This document shows, piece after piece, positions 34,900 through 45,050 of a stretch of DNA of 64,000 bases. A program made the position numbers and the translations under genes. The notes below the pieces were generated by a model. That model was not told the origin of the DNA and did not search any database. It saw nothing but the letters and a program-made list of their open reading frames with translations. This stretch comes from an uncultured Bacteroidales bacterium. Lineage in GTDB: Bacteria; Bacteroidota; Bacteroidia; Bacteroidales; UBA932. Numbering within the stretch: the stretch's first letter is position 1; every line of letters starts with the position of its first letter. The stretch spans positions 124,001 through 188,000 of the forward strand of contig CALUUA010000001.1 of NCBI GenBank assembly GCA_944323845.1, read 5' to 3'.

Positions 34900-37665
34900 A
34901 TGGACTACGATTTCAAGAGAATAGAGAAGAAATGGCAGGCCTATTGGGCCGCCAATCACACATTCGAGGTGACCGAAGACGGGAGCAGGCCGAAATTCTA
35001 CGTGCTGGACATGTTCCCTTATCCTTCAGGGGCAGGCCTGCATGTAGGGCATCCGCTCGGATATATCGCCAGCGACATTTACAGCAGATACAAACGGCTC
35101 TGCGGCTTCAATGTGCTCCACCCTATGGGATTCGATGCTTTCGGCCTTCCGGCCGAGCAATACGCCATACAGACCGGGCAGCATCCGGCTGTCACCACTG
35201 CGAAGAATATTGCGAGGTATCGCGAGCAGCTGGACAGGATAGGCTTTTCATTCGACTGGTCCCGTGAAGTGAGGACTTGCGATCCGGAATACTACAAATG
35301 GACGCAGTGGGCATTCCTGAAGATGTTCGGCTCTTATTATGACAACGGGCGTCAGATGGCCCGCCCTGTGTCTGAACTTGAGGAGGCTTTTTCCCGCAAC
35401 GGAACTGCCGGCGTGGATGCGGCCTGCGGAGAGGAGCTTTCCTTCACGGCCGCACAGTGGAACTCGATGTCCGAAAAGGAAAAGTCGGATGTCCTGATGA
35501 ATTACAGGATAGCTTATCAGGGGGTGACTTCCGTGAACTGGTGCCCGAAACTCGGTACCGTTCTGGCCAATGACGAGGTGAAGGAGGGCTATTCTGTCCG
35601 CGGAGGATTTCCTGTAGAGCAGAAGAAGATGACCCAGTGGCAGCTGAGGGTGTCTGCATATGCCGGAAGACTTCTCGATGATCTGGATGATCTTGAGTGG
35701 ACCGATTCCCTGAAGGACATGCAGAGGAACTGGATCGGCCGTTCTCAGGGTGCTGAAATAGTCTTCAAGGCATATAATGGAGACACAGAATATGATATCA
35801 CCATCTTTACCACGAGGGCGGATACTGTTTTCGGTGTGACCTTCATGGTTCTGGCTCCGGAGAGCGATTGGGTGGAGAAACTCACGGCGCCGGACCGGAA
35901 GGAGGCTGTGGAAGAGTATCTGGCCATGGTCGGGAAGAAGACCGAAAGGGAGAGGATTGCCGAAACGAGGAAAGTGACAGGAGTCTTTACCGGTTCCTAT
36001 GCAGTCAATCCTCTGACCGGAGAAAAGGTTCCGGTATGGATATCGGAATATGTGCTGGCAGGTTACGGTACCGGAGCCATCATGGCTGTTCCCGCCCATG
36101 ACAGCAGGGATTATGCCTTCGCCAGAACATTCGATCTGCCGATAATTCCGCTTATCGAGGGCTGCGATGTGAGTGAAAGCAGTTTCGACGCGAAGGACGG
36201 CATCATGTGCAATTCAGGTTTCCTGAACGGAATGACCGTAAAGGAGGCCATCCCTGCAGCCATCGAATATGTGGAAAAGAACGGGCTCGGGCACAGGAAG
36301 GTGAATTACAGGCTCCGCGATGCGATATTCTCCAGACAAAGGTATTGGGGAGAGCCGTTCCCGGTATATTTCAAGGACGGCATAGCTGTCCCGATGCCTG
36401 AAGACAGTCTGCCGCTGCGCCTGCCTGAAATCGACAAGTATCTGCCGACCGAGACAGGGGAACCGCCTCTGGGCAGGGCTGAAAACTGGACTTATGAGGG
36501 ATATCCGATAGAGAAGAGCACCATGCCGGGATTCGCCGGCAGCAGCGCATACTATCTGCGCTATATGGATCCTCACAATAAGGAGGCTTTAGTCAGTGAA
36601 AAGGCCGACAGCTACTGGAGGAATGTGGACCTGTATGTCGGCGGGACCGAACATGCTACCGGCCATCTCATCTATTCCCGTTTCTGGAACAAGTTCCTTT
36701 ATGATCTGGGATATGTATGCGAGAAAGAGCCGTTCAGAAAACTCGTGAATCAGGGTATGATTCAGGGGCGTTCGAATTTCGTCTACAGGATAATCAATAC
36801 GAACACATTCGTCTCTTTCGGCCTCAAGGACAAGTACGAGACTACGGAAATACACGTGGATGTGAATATTGTCCACAACGACAGGCTGGATTTGGAGGCC
36901 TTCAGACATTGGATGCCTGACTATGCCGATGCCGAATTCATATTGGAGGACGGCGAATATATCTGCGGCTATGCCATCGAGAAGATGAGCAAATCAATGT
37001 TCAATGTCGTGAATCCTGACATGATTTGCGATACATACGGAGCCGACACGTTGAGGCTGTACGAAATGTTCCTCGGCCCTGTGGAGCAGTCCAAACCGTG
37101 GGATACGAAGGGTATAGACGGGGTGAACAGGTTCCTGAAGAGGTTCTGGCGTCTGTTCTATGACAGGGACGGCTTCATCGTGACCGACGAAAAGCCTGAC
37201 AAGGCCGAGCTGAAGACCCTTCACAAACTTATAGGAAAAGAGAAGGCCGATATAGAAAGCTTCTCTTTCAATACCACGGTCAGCGCGTTCATGATAGCCA
37301 TAAACGAACTGTACGAGCAGAAATGCAACAAGCGCGCGATTCTGGAGCCTCTCGTGATCCTGCTTTCACCGTTCGCCCCTCATATTTGCGAAGAACTGTG
37401 GGAAGCCCTCGGACACAGCGAGAGCATTTCGTTCGCGACTTTCCCTGAATATGTCGAGGCATATACGGTGGAGGATACCTGCACTTATGCCGTATCGTTC
37501 AACGGCAAGACCAGGTTTACGGTAGATCTTCCGAAAGCCATGTCCAAAGAGGATGTAGAAGCGAACGTGCGGTCCAATGCCCTGACCGCCAAATATGTAG
37601 GAGGAATGAATATCGTCAAGGTGATAGTCGTTCCAGGGAAAATAGTCAATGTCGTAATCAAATAA
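34900..37665 (+). CDS. leuS: leucyl-tRNA synthetase
   Basis: A class I synthetase of 921 residues from 34900, whose start [16 protein letters not shown] matches LeuS openings; in-frame ATG at 34873 and GTG at 34807 are alternatives. HIGH is [13 protein letters not shown] is KMSKSMFN, and the editing domain holds [17 protein letters not shown]. The body also shows the zinc-less insert [16 protein letters not shown] found in Bacteroidota enzymes. It attaches leucine to tRNA(Leu) in the cytoplasm. Two hairpins lie upstream and the YitT pair follows 3 bases later. Confidence 0.96.
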   Translation: MDYDFKRIEKKWQAYWAANHTFEVTEDGSRPKFYVLDMFPYPSGAGLHVGHPLGYIASDIYSRYKRLCGFNVLHPMGFDAFGLPAEQYAIQTGQHPAVTTAKNIARYREQLDRIGFSFDWSREVRTCDPEYYKWTQWAFLKMFGSYYDNGRQMARPVSELEEAFSRNGTAGVDAACGEELSFTAAQWNSMSEKEKSDVLMNYRIAYQGVTSVNWCPKLGTVLANDEVKEGYSVRGGFPVEQKKMTQWQLRVSAYAGRLLDDLDDLEWTDSLKDMQRNWIGRSQGAEIVFKAYNGDTEYDITIFTTRADTVFGVTFMVLAPESDWVEKLTAPDRKEAVEEYLAMVGKKTERERIAETRKVTGVFTGSYAVNPLTGEKVPVWISEYVLAGYGTGAIMAVPAHDSRDYAFARTFDLPIIPLIEGCDVSESSFDAKDGIMCNSGFLNGMTVKEAIPAAIEYVEKNGLGHRKVNYRLRDAIFSRQRYWGEPFPVYFKDGIAVPMPEDSLPLRLPEIDKYLPTETGEPPLGRAENWTYEGYPIEKSTMPGFAGSSAYYLRYMDPHNKEALVSEKADSYWRNVDLYVGGTEHATGHLIYSRFWNKFLYDLGYVCEKEPFRKLVNQGMIQGRSNFVYRIINTNTFVSFGLKDKYETTEIHVDVNIVHNDRLDLEAFRHWMPDYADAEFILEDGEYICGYAIEKMSKSMFNVVNPDMICDTYGADTLRLYEMFLGPVEQSKPWDTKGIDGVNRFLKRFWRLFYDRDGFIVTDEKPDKAELKTLHKLIGKEKADIESFSFNTTVSAFMIAINELYEQKCNKRAILEPLVILLSPFAPHICEELWEALGHSESISFATFPEYVEAYTVEDTCTYAVSFNGKTRFTVDLPKAMSKEDVEANVRSNALTAKYVGGMNIVKVIVVPGKIVNVVIK

Positions 37666-37668
37666 CAT

Positions 37669-38577
37669 ATGCTGTCTGCCAAGCATGTCCTGTATGTAAT
37701 CTGGGATTACATCTTAGTTACGTTCGGTACCGTGGTGTATTGCATGGGCTGGACATCTTTTCTGATACCGAACGGGATCGCCAGCGGCGGAGGGACTGGA
37801 TTGTGTACCATAATATATTTCGCCACGGGCATCCCTGTGTCATATTCGTTTTTCGTGCTCAATGCCCTGCTTCTGATAGCCGGCTTCCTGATACTCGGAA
37901 AAGGTTTCGGGTTCAAGACCATTTATGTCATCCTCCTGTCCACCGTCCTGTTCAAGATTCTGCCGGAGTACGACTGTCTGGTCGCCCATTTCGATGAAAG
38001 GCTGGTAGTCGCAGTGGTGGGCGGAATAGTGGAGTCTGTGGGAATCGGTATCGTCCTCCTCAGGGGCGGCAGTTCCGGAGGGACCGACATCGCCGCCATG
38101 GTCATCAACAAATACTGGCCCGTGTCGCCCGGAAAGGTCTATCTGTATTCCGATCTGGTCATCATCGCATCTGTCCTGCTGATTCCGGGCAAGACGGTCG
38201 AGGATATGATCTACGGCTACGCTACCATGGTCACTTTCTCATTCATGATAGATGCCATCCTGCTCGGCCGGAAGTCTTCCGTGCAGATACTGGTCTTCTC
38301 CAATATGTACGATGAAGTGGCTGACTTCATAATCAACAATATGGACAGAGGAGTTACAGCCATATACGCACGCGGATGGTATTCGCAGAAAGACAGCAAG
38401 GTGCTGCTTATCGTGGCGTACAAGACACAGCTGCATCAGATAGTCTCTGCCATCAAGAGGATAGACCCTAAGGCTTTCGTGTCCGTCTCTACGGCTACCA
38501 GCGTGTACGGAGAAGGTTTCGAGGAGATCAAGACAGGTATAAAGATCAGCCAAAAACCGGAGACTGAAAATGATTGA
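37669..38577 (+). CDS. YitT family membrane protein (first of tandem pair)
   Basis: A 302-residue protein with five or six membrane helices (TFGTVVYCMGWTSFLIPNGI, YSFFVLNALLLIAGFLILGKG), the YitT signature RGGSSGGTDIAAMVINKYW, and a C-terminal soluble DUF2179 domain (NNMDRGVTAIYARGWYSQKDS). Function of YitT proteins is unknown; a transport role is guessed from topology. It starts 3 bases after leuS and overlaps the second copy by 8 bases. Confidence 0.87.
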   Translation: MLSAKHVLYVIWDYILVTFGTVVYCMGWTSFLIPNGIASGGGTGLCTIIYFATGIPVSYSFFVLNALLLIAGFLILGKGFGFKTIYVILLSTVLFKILPEYDCLVAHFDERLVVAVVGGIVESVGIGIVLLRGGSSGGTDIAAMVINKYWPVSPGKVYLYSDLVIIASVLLIPGKTVEDMIYGYATMVTFSFMIDAILLGRKSSVQILVFSNMYDEVADFIINNMDRGVTAIYARGWYSQKDSKVLLIVAYKTQLHQIVSAIKRIDPKAFVSVSTATSVYGEGFEEIKTGIKISQKPETEND

Positions 38578-39565
38578 GCGTGAAAAGTCCTTCTGGACAC
38601 ATCTGAAAGAGTATTCCGTGACGACTCTCGGCATGGTATGTTATGTGCTGGGGTGGTCTGTCTTCCTGCTGCCGAACAATCTGATAGCGGGAGGGGTGTC
38701 CGGCATATCGGCCATCATATACTATGCCCTCGGGCTGCAGATGGGATATTCGTATTTTGTCATCAATCTCATCCTGCTTCTGATAGGCTTCAAGGTGATG
38801 GGCGGAGGCTTCGGAGGCAAGACTGTCTATGCCATCATCATCACCTCCGTGATGCTCAACATAGTTCCTCCTCTCATTCCTGATACCATAACGCAGTCGC
38901 TGGCCATATCGAACGGCAAGATGCTCTGTACCATCATAGGCGGCGTGATGACGGGGGTGGGGATCGGCATGACGATTTCCCAGGGCGGCAGTTCCGGCGG
39001 TACTGACATAATCGCGCTGATAGTCGCCAAATACCGGAACATATCTCCGGGCAAGCTCATACTTCTGATGGATGTGGTCATAATACTTTCATCAATGCTT
39101 TTCCCGTCATATTATGTCGGTACGCAGACCATAATTCCGTTTTCGGAAAAACTGGCCACATCCATATACGGTCTGATACTTATCACTGTCAACGGCTATT
39201 CCATAGATCTTTTCCTGTCGGGTACCAAGCAGTCTGTCCAGGTGTTCATCTTTTCCAAGAAATATGCGCAGATCGCAGATGCCGTGACTCAGAATATGGG
39301 CAGGGGCGTGACCAGAATACCTGCCGAAGGCTGGTACACGAAGTCGGAGAGTGACGTGCTTATGATTCTGGCGAGGAAGACGGATCTGAATCTTCTGTTA
39401 AGATATGTCAAGACCATAGATCCTCAGGCATTCCTTTCCGTGTCCAATGTCATGGGTGTCTACGGGTTGGGTTTCGACAAACTGAAAGGCGAAAACCGGA
39501 AGACCGGCAGTCCGACAGGCGGACAAGACGTGAAATCATTTAAAAAAAGAAAAAAATCTTTATAA
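38570..39565 (+). CDS. YitT family membrane protein (second of tandem pair)
   Basis: A 331-residue paralogue of the preceding gene, with the same helix pattern, the motif QGGSSGGTDIIALIVAKY and the DUF2179 domain (QNMGRGVTRIPAEGWYTKSES). An extra loop (PPLIPDTITQSLAISNGKM) and a basic tail set it apart. The overlap of 8 bases and the shared fold suggest duplication and perhaps a two-subunit unit. A terminator follows. Confidence 0.87.
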   Translation: MIEREKSFWTHLKEYSVTTLGMVCYVLGWSVFLLPNNLIAGGVSGISAIIYYALGLQMGYSYFVINLILLLIGFKVMGGGFGGKTVYAIIITSVMLNIVPPLIPDTITQSLAISNGKMLCTIIGGVMTGVGIGMTISQGGSSGGTDIIALIVAKYRNISPGKLILLMDVVIILSSMLFPSYYVGTQTIIPFSEKLATSIYGLILITVNGYSIDLFLSGTKQSVQVFIFSKKYAQIADAVTQNMGRGVTRIPAEGWYTKSESDVLMILARKTDLNLLLRYVKTIDPQAFLSVSNVMGVYGLGFDKLKGENRKTGSPTGGQDVKSFKKRKKSL

Positions 39566-39586
39566 AAAAGAAAAACTTGTCTCCGG

Positions 39587-39620
39587 CCTCTCCCTGATAC
39601 AATTTCCGGGAGAGGTTATT
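39587..39620 (+). terminator. terminator after the YitT pair
   Basis: Stem CCTCTCCC (39587-39594) with GGGAGAGG (39608-39615), followed by TTATTTTAT. This is a Rho-independent form and lies before the next promoter-like TAATTTTG (39624-39631). Confidence 0.75.
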
Positions 39621-39663
39621 TTATAATTTTGTGGCTGCATAACCCATTTCAATAATCTAAACT

Positions 39664-40212
39664 ATGACACCTATCGTATATGCAGTCTTGTCATTTTCAT
39701 TGCTATCCGTCATGCTTCTTGTGCCCTTGTATCTGATGCGCAGAAGGAAGACACGGAAAAGGATCAAGGAAACCGGCAGCCATGACAAGCCTGCCGTTCT
39801 TCTTCCGAAGACTGCAGACGGCACTCCTGCAGCGAGCCGTCAGGAGGAGACCCTCCGCAGGATTTTCCTCAGGATGGAAGAGTATTTCCAGAATGACAAG
39901 CCTTTTCTGGACGGAGACATCTCGGTAGAGGCAGTGGCAAGGCATCTTTATACAAACAGAGTATATGTTTCGAAGGCGGTAAGGAAATTTTCCGGACTGA
40001 ACTTCTGCCAGTACGTGAACGGATACAGGATAAGGCATTCGCTCTCTCTGTTTGCGGAAAACCCGTCGTTGAGGATAGGCGAAATGGCACAGATGTCCGG
40101 ATTCAATTCCATGGCCTCGTTCAACATCGCATTCCGTTCCATCATGAATGTCCCTCCTAAGGTATGGTGCCGCAGTCTCCGGTCTGCAGGTGGGGCGGCC
40201 GGAAATGATTAG
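39664..40212 (+). CDS. membrane-anchored AraC-type DNA-binding protein
   Basis: A 182-residue protein. Residues 5-25 (VYAVLSFSLLSVMLLVPLYLM) form one transmembrane helix, followed by a basic stretch (RRRKTRKR). Residues 85-175 are an AraC/XylS helix-turn-helix pair: ISVEAVARHLYTNRVYVSKAVRK and RIGEMAQMSGFNSMASFNIAFRS. No receiver or sensor domain is present, so it differs from the HTCS proteins. A transcription factor held at the inner membrane is the likely reading. Its promoter-like TAATTTTG (39624-39631) lies in the terminator tail of the YitT pair. Confidence 0.8.
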   Translation: MTPIVYAVLSFSLLSVMLLVPLYLMRRRKTRKRIKETGSHDKPAVLLPKTADGTPAASRQEETLRRIFLRMEEYFQNDKPFLDGDISVEAVARHLYTNRVYVSKAVRKFSGLNFCQYVNGYRIRHSLSLFAENPSLRIGEMAQMSGFNSMASFNIAFRSIMNVPPKVWCRSLRSAGGAAGND

Positions 40213-40244
40213 TTTGCTTTGATATGCCATTTTTCTTATTTTTG
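40213..40244 (+). promoter_or_regulatory. promoter of ettA
   Basis: TTTG at 40213-40216, 20 bases, TATTTTTG at 40237-40244: a full match to the Bacteroidota promoter. The start codon is 26 bases downstream. The -33 element begins just after the stop codon of the AraC-type gene. Confidence 0.78.
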
Positions 40245-40270
40245 TCCGGATTTAAGACAGACATAATCAT

Positions 40271-41947
40271 ATGGCAGACGAGAAGATCATATTTTCCATG
40301 AACGGGGTAGGAAAGATCCTGCCTCATAACAACAAAGTGATACTTAAGGATATATACCTGTCCTTCTTTTACGGGGCCAAGATCGGCATCATAGGCTTGA
40401 ACGGATCAGGAAAGTCGACCTTGATGAAGATCATAGCCGGTGTGGAGAAATCGTACCAGGGGGAAGTCGTATGGGCTCCCGGGTATTCCGTCGGCTATCT
40501 GGAGCAGGACCCGCAGATGGATCCGGACAAGACTGTCATGGAGGTGGTGCAGGAAGGTGTCCAGGAAGTGATGGACCTTCTGAAGGAATACGAGGAGGTG
40601 AACATGAAGTTTGCCGAGCCCATGTCGGATGACGAGATGGCCGCATTGATAGAGCGTCAGGGAGAACTTACCGAAAAAATAGAGCATTGCGGAGGATGGG
40701 AGATAGATTCCAAGCTGGAACGTGCCATGGATGCCCTCCAGTGTCCGCCGCCTGACGCAAGGATATCTGTCCTGAGCGGAGGGGAACGGAGGCGTGTGGC
40801 TTTGTGCCGTCTGCTCCTGCGTCAGCCGGACGTACTGCTTCTGGACGAACCTACGAACCATCTGGATACGGAAAGCATCCAGTGGCTCGAAGCTCACCTT
40901 CACCAGTATAAGGGGACTGTCATAGCCGTCACGCATGACAGATATTTTCTGGATAATGTGGCCGGATGGATACTGGAACTCGACAGGGGAGAGGGGATCC
41001 CGTGGAAAGGAAACTATTCCTCATGGCTGGAGCAGAAGAGCCGCAGGCTCGCTATGGAAGAAAAACAGGAAAGCAAGCGCAGGAAGACTCTGGAGAGAGA
41101 GCTGGAATGGGTGAGGATGGCTCCCAAGGCCAGACAGGCGAAGTCCAAGGCCAGGCTCGGAGCGTATGAGAAGCTGGCCGGACAGGATGCAAGGGAAAAG
41201 GAGGCTTCTCTGGAAATATTCATTCCGAACGGTCCGCGGCTCGGAAACAAGGTAATCAGCTTCAACGACGTGTCGAAGAGCTACGGGGACAAGCTCCTTT
41301 TCGAACATCTGAGTTTTGTCCTTCCTCCTGCAGGAATCGTGGGTGTGATCGGTCCCAACGGAGCCGGCAAGACTACCCTTTTCCGTCTTATCATGGGATA
41401 CGAGAAACCGGATTCGGGCAGTATAGAGATAGGGGAAACCGTGAAGCTGGCATATGTGGACCAGCAGCATAAGAGCATAGATCCGGAAAAGACAGTATAT
41501 CAGACGATTGCCGAGGATTCTGATTTCGTGAAACTCGGCAGGAGGGAAGTCAATGCCAGGGCTTATGTGTCCAGATTCAATTTTTCAGGGGCAGATCAGG
41601 AGAAACTTTGCGGAGTGCTGTCGGGCGGTGAGAGAAACAGGCTTCATCTGGCTCTGACACTTAAGGACGAAGGAAACGTGCTCCTCCTCGACGAGCCGAC
41701 CAATGACGTGGATGTGAATACCATCAGGGCTCTTGAAGAAGGTCTGGAAAATTTCGCGGGATGTGCGGTGGTGATTTCCCACGACAGGTGGTTCCTGGAC
41801 AGGATAGCTACCCATATTCTGGCTTTCGAAGGCGATTCCAGCGTCTATTTCTTCGAAGGCTCCTATTCGGAATATGAAGAAAACAGGAAGATGCGTCTCG
41901 GAAATGACACACCTTCCCGTTTCAAATACAAAAAACTCGTGGAATGA
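40271..41947 (+). CDS. ettA: energy-dependent translational throttle protein EttA (ABC-F)
   Basis: A 558-residue ABC-F protein with two ATPase domains and no membrane part. Walker A motifs are GLNGSGKST and GPNGAGKTT; signatures are LSGGERRRVALCRLL and LSGGERNRLHLALTL; the Walker B segments are LLLDEPTNHLD and LLLDEPTNDVD. The linker has a charged coiled coil (KQESKRRKTLERELEWVRM). The opening EKIIFSMNGVGKILPHNN is typical of EttA. It binds the ribosomal E site and couples translation to energy state. Its stop lies 7 bases from the convergent uxaC stop. Confidence 0.93.
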   Translation: MADEKIIFSMNGVGKILPHNNKVILKDIYLSFFYGAKIGIIGLNGSGKSTLMKIIAGVEKSYQGEVVWAPGYSVGYLEQDPQMDPDKTVMEVVQEGVQEVMDLLKEYEEVNMKFAEPMSDDEMAALIERQGELTEKIEHCGGWEIDSKLERAMDALQCPPPDARISVLSGGERRRVALCRLLLRQPDVLLLDEPTNHLDTESIQWLEAHLHQYKGTVIAVTHDRYFLDNVAGWILELDRGEGIPWKGNYSSWLEQKSRRLAMEEKQESKRRKTLERELEWVRMAPKARQAKSKARLGAYEKLAGQDAREKEASLEIFIPNGPRLGNKVISFNDVSKSYGDKLLFEHLSFVLPPAGIVGVIGPNGAGKTTLFRLIMGYEKPDSGSIEIGETVKLAYVDQQHKSIDPEKTVYQTIAEDSDFVKLGRREVNARAYVSRFNFSGADQEKLCGVLSGGERNRLHLALTLKDEGNVLLLDEPTNDVDVNTIRALEEGLENFAGCAVVISHDRWFLDRIATHILAFEGDSSVYFFEGSYSEYEENRKMRLGNDTPSRFKYKKLVE

Positions 41948-41954
41948 CAGCCGG

Positions 41955-43403
41955 TCAGAAGTTGAAATACCGTGCAGCGTTGTTGTACGATATGTCCTTC
42001 ACCATCTGATGGATGAATGCCATTTCGCTCTTAGGGAGCTTGCCTTTCTCCACGTCTTCCCCTATGACATTGCAGAGAATCCTGCGGAAATATTCGTGTC
42101 TCGGGTATGACAGGAAACTGCGTGAATCGGTAAGCATTCCGACGAAACGGCTGAAAAGGCCGAGGGCGGAAAGTGCATTCATCTGTTTCCTCATACCGTC
42201 TTCCTGATCGAGGAACCACCAGCCTGAACCGAGCTGTATCTTTCCGGGTACGGTGCCGTCGTTGAATGTATATGCCATTGTTGCGAGCACTTCGTTGTCC
42301 TTAGGGTTCAGATTGTAAAGGATCGTCTTTGCGAGCTTGTCTTCCATCGCGAGCCTGTTCAGGAATTTGTGTCCTGCGGCGGCGCAGCTGACATCGTGGA
42401 TGGCATCGTATCCGGTATCAGGCCCGAGGATGTCGTACATCTTCTTGTTATTGTCCCTGATGGCTCCGATATGGAATTGCTGGGCCCAGCCTTTCTCCCA
42501 GTCCATTCTGGCGAAGTCGAGCAGCATCGCGCTCCGGAATTTCAGAATTTCCTTTTCCGTCAGTTCTTCTCCTTTCAGACCTTTCCTGAAAATGGCGTCG
42601 ATTTCCTCAGGTTCGAAATCTTCTGCATAGAAGGTCTCAAGACCGTGGTCTGACAGACGGCAGCCCATGGAAGCGAAGAAGTCGTGTCTGTTTTTCAGTG
42701 CGTCCAGCAGATCCTGATATCCTGTGATCATGACCCCGCTGACTTCCGAAAGCCTGCCTATGTACTCTGCATAGCCCGGTTTTTCGATGGCCATGGCCTT
42801 GTCGGGCCTCCAGGCAGGCAGTACCCTGACACCGAAAGGATGCTCGGCTATGAACTTGTGGTATTCCAGAGAATCCACAGGGTCGTCAGTGGTGCATACC
42901 ACTTTCACATTGAACCGTTTCATCAGCGCCTGGCCTCTGAACTCTTCCGTCTGGAGCTTCTCGGTGCATGCGTCGTAGATCTGTCTTGCCGTCTGAGGAC
43001 TCAGCAGTTCATATATGCCGAAGACGCGGGCAAGCTCCAGATGTGTCCAGTGATAGAGCGGATTCCTCATCGTATATGGGACCGTCTCCGCCCATTTCTC
43101 GAACTTTTCATAGCTGCTCCGGCTGCCGGTGATGAACTCTTCAGGCACTCCGTTCCCCCTCATGGCTCTCCATTTGTAATGGTCTCCGCCCAGCCAGACC
43201 TCGGTAATGTCCTTGAACTGATGGTTTTCGGCTATCATTTTCGGCACTAAATGGCAGTGGTAGTCGATGATAGGCATTTTTTCTGCGCTTTCATGGTACA
43301 ATTCGCGGGCGCAGTCATTGTTAAGCATGAAGTCATCGTTGATGAATTTCCTGTCTATCAGGCCTTCGATGTTTTCCTTCACTTTTGAGAAGATTTTATC
43401 CAT
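41955..43403 (-). CDS. uxaC: glucuronate/galacturonate isomerase
   Basis: A 482-residue uronate isomerase of the amidohydrolase superfamily. The metal-binding start is IIDYHCHLVPKMI. Other blocks are TTDDPVDSLEYHKFIAE, LSDHGLETFYAEDF and LTDSRSFLSYPRHEYFRRILC, which carries the conserved S-x-x-R-H-E end. It converts D-galacturonate to D-tagaturonate and D-glucuronate to D-fructuronate in the cytoplasm. It is divergent from uxaB, the next enzyme in the route. The start MDKIFSKV at 43403 is preferred over 43412. Confidence 0.95.
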   Translation of the reverse strand: MDKIFSKVKENIEGLIDRKFINDDFMLNNDCARELYHESAEKMPIIDYHCHLVPKMIAENHQFKDITEVWLGGDHYKWRAMRGNGVPEEFITGSRSSYEKFEKWAETVPYTMRNPLYHWTHLELARVFGIYELLSPQTARQIYDACTEKLQTEEFRGQALMKRFNVKVVCTTDDPVDSLEYHKFIAEHPFGVRVLPAWRPDKAMAIEKPGYAEYIGRLSEVSGVMITGYQDLLDALKNRHDFFASMGCRLSDHGLETFYAEDFEPEEIDAIFRKGLKGEELTEKEILKFRSAMLLDFARMDWEKGWAQQFHIGAIRDNNKKMYDILGPDTGYDAIHDVSCAAAGHKFLNRLAMEDKLAKTILYNLNPKDNEVLATMAYTFNDGTVPGKIQLGSGWWFLDQEDGMRKQMNALSALGLFSRFVGMLTDSRSFLSYPRHEYFRRILCNVIGEDVEKGKLPKSEMAFIHQMVKDISYNNAARYFNF

Positions 43404-43531
43404 TCCTGTCAATATTTAATAGTTGTCGTTTCCTTTTATGCAAATATCGCCTTAAACAAAGTCGCCTTCTATGAAATTTATTCAAAAAAATGGCAAATTT
43501 TGACGAAACAAACACAAAGGTAATAAAAACG

Positions 43532-43563
43532 CCGTTAACGGACACGGAAAAATGCTACATTTG
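43532..43563 (+). promoter_or_regulatory. palindrome at the -33 position of the uxaB promoter
   Basis: CCGTTAACGG (43532-43541) is a perfect 10-base palindrome. TACATTTG at 43556-43563 fits the -7 element, and the -33 position (20 bases up) falls on the palindrome, with no TTTG. This suggests a promoter that relies on a regulator bound at the palindrome. It may serve the divergent uxaC too. Confidence 0.5.
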
Positions 43564-43607
43564 TCTTCCGTTGATTGAAGTAGAATATCATAATAAAATA
43601 CACTGAA

Positions 43608-45047
43608 ATGAAAAACTTGAACAGAAAGACTGCAGAGGCGGTCAAGTATCCTGAAAAAATCATCCAGTTCGGCGAAGGAAATTTCCTCAGGGCTTTCGTG
43701 GACTGGATAGTCTGGAAAACGGACAAGGCTACGGATTTCAATGCCGGCGTAGTCGTCGTTCAGCCAATAGAGCGCGGCATGACGGACATGCTCAACGAAC
43801 AGGACGGTCTCTATCATCTCAACCTTCAGGGAATAGACAAAGGACAGCCGGTGGATTCTCTCGACATGATAGATGTCATAACGAGAGGGATAAACCCGTA
43901 CCGCGATTTCGATGACTACATGGCTCTGGCCGAGAATCCTGAAATCCGCTTCGTCATATCCAATACCACGGAGGCCGGTATCGCATTCGATCCTTCATGC
44001 AGACTCGAAGACAGTCCCGCCTCTTCATATCCGGGAAAGCTTACGCAGCTGCTTTACAGGAGATACAGGCATTTCGGCGGAGACAAGTCGAAAGGCCTGA
44101 TCATATTCCCGTGCGAACTTATTTTCCTGAACGGAAAGGAACTGAAGAAGTGCATAAGGCAGTATATCGAGCTTTGGGGACTGGAGGAAGGCTTCAGGGA
44201 CTGGTTCGAGACGGCCTGCGGAGTATATTGCACGCTGGTGGACAGAATAGTCCCGGGATACCCGAAAGATACCATAGATCAGATACATGAGAGAATAGGG
44301 TATGACGACCATCTGGTAGTCAAGGCTGAAATTTTCCACCTCTGGGTGATCGAGGCCCCGGAATCCGTGGCAGAAGAGTTCCCTGCCGACAAGGCCGGGC
44401 TGAATGTCCTTTTCGTGCCGAGCGAGGCCCCTTATCATGAAAGGAAAGTGACCCTGCTGAACGGCCCTCATACCGTGCTTTCTCCGGTAGGGTATCTTTC
44501 AGGTCTCGACACTGTAAAGGAATGCGTGGAAGACCCTCTTGTCGGCAAGTTCGTAAGGAAAGTCATGTATGAAGAGCTCATCGAGACCCTTGATCTGCCG
44601 ATGGACGAGCTGAAACATTTCGCGGATGCCGTCATCGAGCGTTTCGTGAACCCGTATGTGAAGCATTTCGTGACCAGCATCATGCTGAATTCCTTCCCTA
44701 AATACAAGACCAGAGACCTTCCGGGCCTGAAAACTTATCTCAAGCGCAAAGGCAGTCTTCCTCAGGGTCTGGTGCTCGGGCTTGCCGGTATCATCACCTA
44801 TTACAAGGGAGGAAAGAGAGGCGATACCGAGATAGTCCCTGCCGACGATGCTGCCATAGTGAAGCTGCTGCAAGACCTCTGGTCTACTGGTGACGTTGCC
44901 AAGGTAGCCGAAGGCGTCCTCGGCGCCGGTTTCATCTGGGGCGAAGACCTGAACGCCATACCGGGACTTACCGCAATGCTGACGGACAAGCTCGCCCTTA
45001 TACAGGCCGAAGGCATGAGAAAAGCCGTGGAATCCGTAACAGACTGA
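43608..45047 (+). CDS. uxaB: tagaturonate reductase (altronate oxidoreductase)
   Basis: A 479-residue mannitol-dehydrogenase-family enzyme. The NAD-binding start has IIQFGEGNFLRAFVDW; later come ISNTTEAGIAFDPS, LIIFPCELIFLNGKELKKC and the catalytic KVTLLNGPHTVLSPVGYLSG, with K-x-x-x-x-N-x-x-H. It reduces D-tagaturonate to D-altronate with NADH. It lies between divergent uxaC and downstream uxaA (3-base gap), so it is the second step of the galacturonate route. Confidence 0.95.
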   Translation: MKNLNRKTAEAVKYPEKIIQFGEGNFLRAFVDWIVWKTDKATDFNAGVVVVQPIERGMTDMLNEQDGLYHLNLQGIDKGQPVDSLDMIDVITRGINPYRDFDDYMALAENPEIRFVISNTTEAGIAFDPSCRLEDSPASSYPGKLTQLLYRRYRHFGGDKSKGLIIFPCELIFLNGKELKKCIRQYIELWGLEEGFRDWFETACGVYCTLVDRIVPGYPKDTIDQIHERIGYDDHLVVKAEIFHLWVIEAPESVAEEFPADKAGLNVLFVPSEAPYHERKVTLLNGPHTVLSPVGYLSGLDTVKECVEDPLVGKFVRKVMYEELIETLDLPMDELKHFADAVIERFVNPYVKHFVTSIMLNSFPKYKTRDLPGLKTYLKRKGSLPQGLVLGLAGIITYYKGGKRGDTEIVPADDAAIVKLLQDLWSTGDVAKVAEGVLGAGFIWGEDLNAIPGLTAMLTDKLALIQAEGMRKAVESVTD

Positions 45048-45050
45048 GCC

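Noticed and set aside
33313..34959. A 548-codon open frame on the minus strand
   Set aside because: It is a shadow of the M28/TonB gene, has no recognisable domain, and runs across two real genes.
39540..39575. Adenine-rich run as a phase-variable tract
   Set aside because: The A runs are interrupted by G and C and straddle the end of a gene, so slippage would have little effect.
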